This document shows, piece after piece, positions 5,858 through 8,653 of a stretch of DNA of 8,653 nt. The notes beneath the pieces are model-generated. The model made no database searches. It saw only the letters and a list, made by a program, of their open reading frames with translations, and was not told where the DNA came from. This DNA is from Phycisphaerae bacterium. GTDB taxonomy: Bacteria > Planctomycetota > Phycisphaerae > JAAYCJ01. Position 1 is the first letter of the stretch, and each line of letters opens with the position of its first letter. Position numbers and translations under genes: made by a program. Location: the NCBI GenBank assembly GCA_012514125.1, contig JAAZAW010000129.1, forward strand, positions 1-8,653, in the 5' to 3' direction.

Positions 5858-6880
5858 TTATTTCTTCCATTGGGTATATCCCGCGGCAGCCAGGAGCACT
5901 TCCTGAACCAGATAATCATGTTCATACGTATAAGGATTTTTTATTTCGCCGTTGATGATCTTCGCCAGTTCCAGCAATTGATCTTCATAGCGATCTTCCG
6001 TGACGCCGAAATCCACCGTATGCGTACCGGCGGAATAGTCCTCATTGTCCTCAAGCAGCGTCAACCGCATCTGCAACGGTTTACCGTCGAAACGTTCCAG
6101 CGGGCTTAGTTCAATCGTTCCTTTCGTCCCGCAGATTTTCAGATGCCGACGATGTAATCCGTCCACTTCCTTGCTGCACGCATACAACGTCACCAGCGTA
6201 TGCGGATATTCCAATATGGCTTGACAATTGTTCTTCGAGTCGTTCGCAACACCGGCGGTTGATTTCAAAAACGGCGTAATCTTTTCAGGCCGGCCAAACA
6301 TCGCGACAATAAAATCGATCAGATGACAACCCAGATTGAACATGATTCCACCTTTGAATTTGGCGAGATATTCCTGATAAGGTTCGCCGCCGTAATTGTG
6401 GCTCATGTTGGCTCGGACTTCAAAAATATCGCCCAGCCGATTCTCGCGGACAGCTTGGATGCAAAATTGTATCGCCCGATTATTGCGAAACATATAGCCC
6501 ATCTGAAACGGCAGATTTCGCTCCCTGCAGCCGCTGAGCAACTTTCCGAAAAGTTCAAGACTTTCACCGGCGGGTTTGTCCATGTGCATCGCCAGATTGT
6601 GCTCCATGCAGCGAATCGCCGTTGGGACCAGATCGTTATTGGGAACTTCCACCATCACCGCCTCAAGGCCCGGCGTATGGAAAAGCTCCTCTTCGGTCAT
6701 CCATTTCAACCCTTCATACACTGTCAGATTTTCACCGGCGAACCTGGCGGCGGTTGTCGCTCGATCGTCCACCACACCGACGACCTCGAAGACATCCGTC
6801 ATTTTTCGCAAGGTCCCCATTTTCCCCTCCGCATGCTCATGACAAACACCGATCTGACCGATTTTGATCTTTTTCATCAT
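5858..6880 (-). CDS. Gfo/Idh/MocA-family oxidoreductase
   Basis: A 340-residue NAD(P)-dependent sugar/cyclitol dehydrogenase-like protein. The N-terminal Rossmann domain starts IKIGQIGVCHEHAEGK (5-20), a variant in which the usual GxGxxG is G-Q-I-G-V-C-H; a variant loop of this kind occurs in other Gfo/Idh proteins. VVGVVDDR (33-40) ends the second strand with acids, suggesting NAD preference. MDKPAGE (100-106) is the family's (E/D)KP motif, with Lys102. The C-terminal domain contains GGIMFNLGCHLIDF (177-190), with His186 and Asp189 at the expected catalytic positions; the 'D-x-G-x-H' aspartate is Asn182. Two adjacent ATGs (6880, 6877) are possible; AAGGA lies 4 or 7 bases ahead, slightly favouring 6877. 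Members oxidise polyols, inositols or sugars, often at C2 or C3. Neighbours fit a ketone-forming step. The substrate is unknown. Confidence 0.92.
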   Translation of the reverse strand: MMKKIKIGQIGVCHEHAEGKMGTLRKMTDVFEVVGVVDDRATTAARFAGENLTVYEGLKWMTEEELFHTPGLEAVMVEVPNNDLVPTAIRCMEHNLAMHMDKPAGESLELFGKLLSGCRERNLPFQMGYMFRNNRAIQFCIQAVRENRLGDIFEVRANMSHNYGGEPYQEYLAKFKGGIMFNLGCHLIDFIVAMFGRPEKITPFLKSTAGVANDSKNNCQAILEYPHTLVTLYACSKEVDGLHRRHLKICGTKGTIELSPLERFDGKPLQMRLTLLEDNEDYSAGTHTVDFGVTEDRYEDQLLELAKIINGEIKNPYTYEHDYLVQEVLLAAAGYTQWKK

Positions 6881-6920
6881 AGTTTCCTTTTGCAGGGTGT
6901 GTCTTGACGACTTTGATTTT

Positions 6921-7973
6921 TTAATCCTGGTGTTTCTTCAGATAATCGTCCATATTTTCCCATATCCACTCTGCACCGGACCAGACCGTATCCTTCGGCA
7001 ACGCGGAGAGTTCTTTTTCCAAGCCCCGCCGAAGCGGCATGAAATCCGCTTGCTTCAATCCGGTAACCCGCAGAACTTTCGAATTATCGATGATCCGATT
7101 AAACAGTCTGTCGTAGGCAAGTTGATAGCGTGGATGGGGATTCACATCAGATAAACCCAGAATCTTCAGATAATCTTCAGTATCCACCGCCACATACTCC
7201 AACCCGATGATTTCCTTATAATACTCTGCAATCTCACCCCATGTATGATGTTCCGCCGTCGCCAGGGTGAAACATTCTCTCTGTGCCGCCGACTTCAAAA
7301 GGAGTCTGGAGAACATTTTGGCGACATCGCCCGCCCAATTCATGGTGGCTTGTACGGAAAGAGCCTCCCTCGGAATAACGACCGGCCGTCCTTTCAACGC
7401 CCTTGCCACGACGACATTCGCTTCGAGCGTTACCAACTGGAACCGCCGTTTTGAATAAGTAATCGCCGGCCTGACGATGGTCCAGTTGTTATAGTTGGAT
7501 TTTTGCAGCAGGTCCTCTTCGCGCGCCTTGTAAAGGGAATAATCTTCGGTGGCCAGAAACTCTTTGTCGTTCGAGTCATCGAGCAATCTGGGCGAATTTT
7601 CCGTTATCGGGGTCTCTTTTCCGTCATAAACGCGGTAAGTGGACAAGAATATATAATGCCCGGTGCTTTGGAGCAGCAGGTCATATCGATCCCGGAACTC
7701 CTGCGTCGTATAGATCAAAAAATCGACGATGACATCGAATTTTTCATTCAAAAGCTCAGTAAGATACGCTTTATCTTTCGCATCGGCCTTGACATAGGTG
7801 ATATGCGGATTGTCCGATACAACGTCATCACAGGAAACAACTTTAACCTCATAACCCATGGCCGCGAGTTCCGGCACCAGATATACGCCCATCGCGCCGG
7901 TCCCGCCAAGCACCAAAGCCTTAAGTCCCTTGGGGTCACAATCTCCGGTCCCGAATTTAATCCTGCTCATCAT
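6921..7973 (-). CDS. NAD-dependent epimerase/dehydratase-like extended SDR
   Basis: A 350-residue extended short-chain dehydrogenase. The first strand and loop read LKALVLGGTGAMGVYLVPEL (17-36), with GGTGAMG as the dinucleotide-binding GxxGxxG. VIVDFLIYTT (81-90) is the strand that runs past the nicotinamide. FLSTYRVYDG (109-118) carries the Ser/Thr position, and DYSLYKARE (144-152) holds the YxxxK pair Tyr145/Lys149. TIVRPAITYS (165-174) is the conserved post-catalytic strand. The second half has the WAGDVAKMF (213-221) pattern common in UDP-sugar-epimerase relatives. Family reactions include 4-epimerisation, reduction and dehydration of sugars or nucleotide sugars. Adjacent ATGs at 7973 and 7970 are possible; AAGGA is 3 or 6 bases ahead, so 7970 may be the true start. 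It sits second in the visible cluster, 40 bases from each neighbour. Confidence 0.9.
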   Translation of the reverse strand: MMSRIKFGTGDCDPKGLKALVLGGTGAMGVYLVPELAAMGYEVKVVSCDDVVSDNPHITYVKADAKDKAYLTELLNEKFDVIVDFLIYTTQEFRDRYDLLLQSTGHYIFLSTYRVYDGKETPITENSPRLLDDSNDKEFLATEDYSLYKAREEDLLQKSNYNNWTIVRPAITYSKRRFQLVTLEANVVVARALKGRPVVIPREALSVQATMNWAGDVAKMFSRLLLKSAAQRECFTLATAEHHTWGEIAEYYKEIIGLEYVAVDTEDYLKILGLSDVNPHPRYQLAYDRLFNRIIDNSKVLRVTGLKQADFMPLRRGLEKELSALPKDTVWSGAEWIWENMDDYLKKHQD

Positions 7974-8013
7974 TTTTCCTTCAAAATTGAACGATAAATT
8001 TCCATAAACCTTT

Positions 8014-8653
8014 TCAGCGAATCATTTTCCAGTCAAAAACAATACCCAACGGTGGGTTTTTCATTTCAGCAAGACGTCCATAAACATTTGGTGCCATTTC
8101 CGGCGAAACGATTTCCGAAATAATCGGACGTGTCTGCAGTTTCTTTGCAGCGACCAGCTTTAAAAACGTGCGATAATCGTCATGCTCGGTCCAGCCCCCG
8201 GACGATGATTCGTGCTTTGGCCTCGTGAAAGTATGCGACCCAATCAAAGAAATTCCTCGGCGGTGAACATACTTATAAAAATCAATCGGTACATCGGAAA
8301 TCCGTGTGCAGCCCAGAAGCGAAATGCGTCCTTCCCATGCGATATATTCCAACGCCTGCTGCAACGCGACCGCCGAACCGGTTACCTCAACCACAGCGTT
8401 GGGACCATTCCCGCCGGTAGCAGCTTTGACTTTTTCAATAAAATTGTCCTCAGCTGGTGAAAAAGCATAGGCTGCTCCAAGTTTCATCGCAAGTTCGCGA
8501 CGAACCGAATCCAAATCGGACACGACAACCGGAATCGCTCCGGACAGATTCGCGATCTGTACAGCGAAGGCGCCAAGAATGCCCATGCCCGCGATCATCG
8601 TCGATTCGCCCAGTTGAATTCTCAGCTTGCGAACACCAAGAAAGGCAAAAGAG
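8014..8653 (-). CDS. Zinc-type medium-chain alcohol/polyol dehydrogenase, C-terminal part
   Basis: The reading frame is open to the right edge, so the N-terminal catalytic domain lies outside; about 212 residues are visible. Although an internal ATG at 8598 could open the frame, sequence before it (FLGVRKLRIQLGEST) aligns with the conserved lead-in to the MDR Rossmann fold, so this is a cut gene rather than a short one. MIAGMGILGAFAVQIA carries the GxGxxG nucleotide loop, and VVVSDLDSVRRELA ends strand 2 with an Asp, indicating NAD over NADP. VVEVTGSAVALQQALEYIAWEGR is the usual 'd..G....l..al..l...G.' region. The segment after SLIGSHTFTRPKHESSSGGW (a longer tail-side loop with HDD) is characteristic of a subset of bacterial sugar/polyol dehydrogenases. 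The zinc ligands cannot be checked. Likely oxidises a secondary alcohol of a sugar or cyclitol as the first visible step of the cluster. Confidence 0.85.
   Translation of the reverse strand, partial: SFAFLGVRKLRIQLGESTMIAGMGILGAFAVQIANLSGAIPVVVSDLDSVRRELAMKLGAAYAFSPAEDNFIEKVKAATGGNGPNAVVEVTGSAVALQQALEYIAWEGRISLLGCTRISDVPIDFYKYVHRRGISLIGSHTFTRPKHESSSGGWTEHDDYRTFLKLVAAKKLQTRPIISEIVSPEMAPNVYGRLAEMKNPPLGIVFDWKMIR

Noticed and set aside
5396..6109. 237-codon plus-strand open frame
   Set aside because: It runs antisense across the Gfo/Idh and DHQD-like genes and their intergenic gap, has no recognisable domain and no ribosome site; both minus-strand genes are clear family members.
8014..8598. Treating the dehydrogenase as a complete 194-residue protein starting at 8598
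   Set aside because: The frame stays open to the window edge and the residues before that Met match the conserved MDR lead-in, so the gene is truncated by the window rather than short.

Overview
This window looks like a free-living bacterial chromosome of mid-range GC, with short intergenic gaps and ordinary Shine-Dalgarno sites. The content is oxidative sugar or cyclitol metabolism: dehydrogenases, an orphan sugar-type solute-binding protein, a DegT-type PLP enzyme and an amidohydrolase. This mix is common in Planctomycetota, Lentisphaerota and related lineages, but nothing here fixes the phylum, so that assignment is a guess. I see no tRNA, rRNA, CRISPR array, transposase or phage gene.

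Layout, right to left along the minus strand. (1) A tight cluster, 8653 to 4076, holds five genes in one direction with gaps of 40, 40, 30 and 6 bases: the C-terminal part of a medium-chain dehydrogenase (cut by the window edge), an NAD-dependent epimerase/dehydratase-like SDR, a Gfo/Idh/MocA oxidoreductase, a divergent relative of type I 3-dehydroquinate dehydratase, and a PIG3-type quinone oxidoreductase. Its promoter lies outside the window. (2) A plus-strand island, 3338-4035, encodes a 57-residue membrane protein followed by a DUF985-family cupin; it converges on the cluster. (3) Diverging from the island is an orphan family 1 solute-binding protein (3190-1793) with no permease genes beside it. 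(4) A DegT/DnrJ/EryC1/StrS-family protein (1629-262) has its own near-consensus promoter, with an 18-bp perfect palindrome over the expected transcription start. A hairpin plus T-tract follows it. (5) The first 45 codons of an amidohydrolase-2-like protein run off the left edge.

How it may fit together (inference): the three oxidoreductases at the head of the cluster could oxidise and epimerise a polyol, sugar or cyclitol. The Schiff-base enzyme could then act on the resulting ketone by beta-elimination or retro-aldol chemistry. That enzyme keeps the catalytic His and Lys of type I dehydroquinate dehydratases but appears to have lost the residues that bind the dehydroquinate carboxylate and ring hydroxyls. 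It is the best candidate here for undescribed chemistry. The palindrome at the DegT promoter has the central AACGTT typical of LacI/GalR-family operators, which points to substrate-responsive repression.
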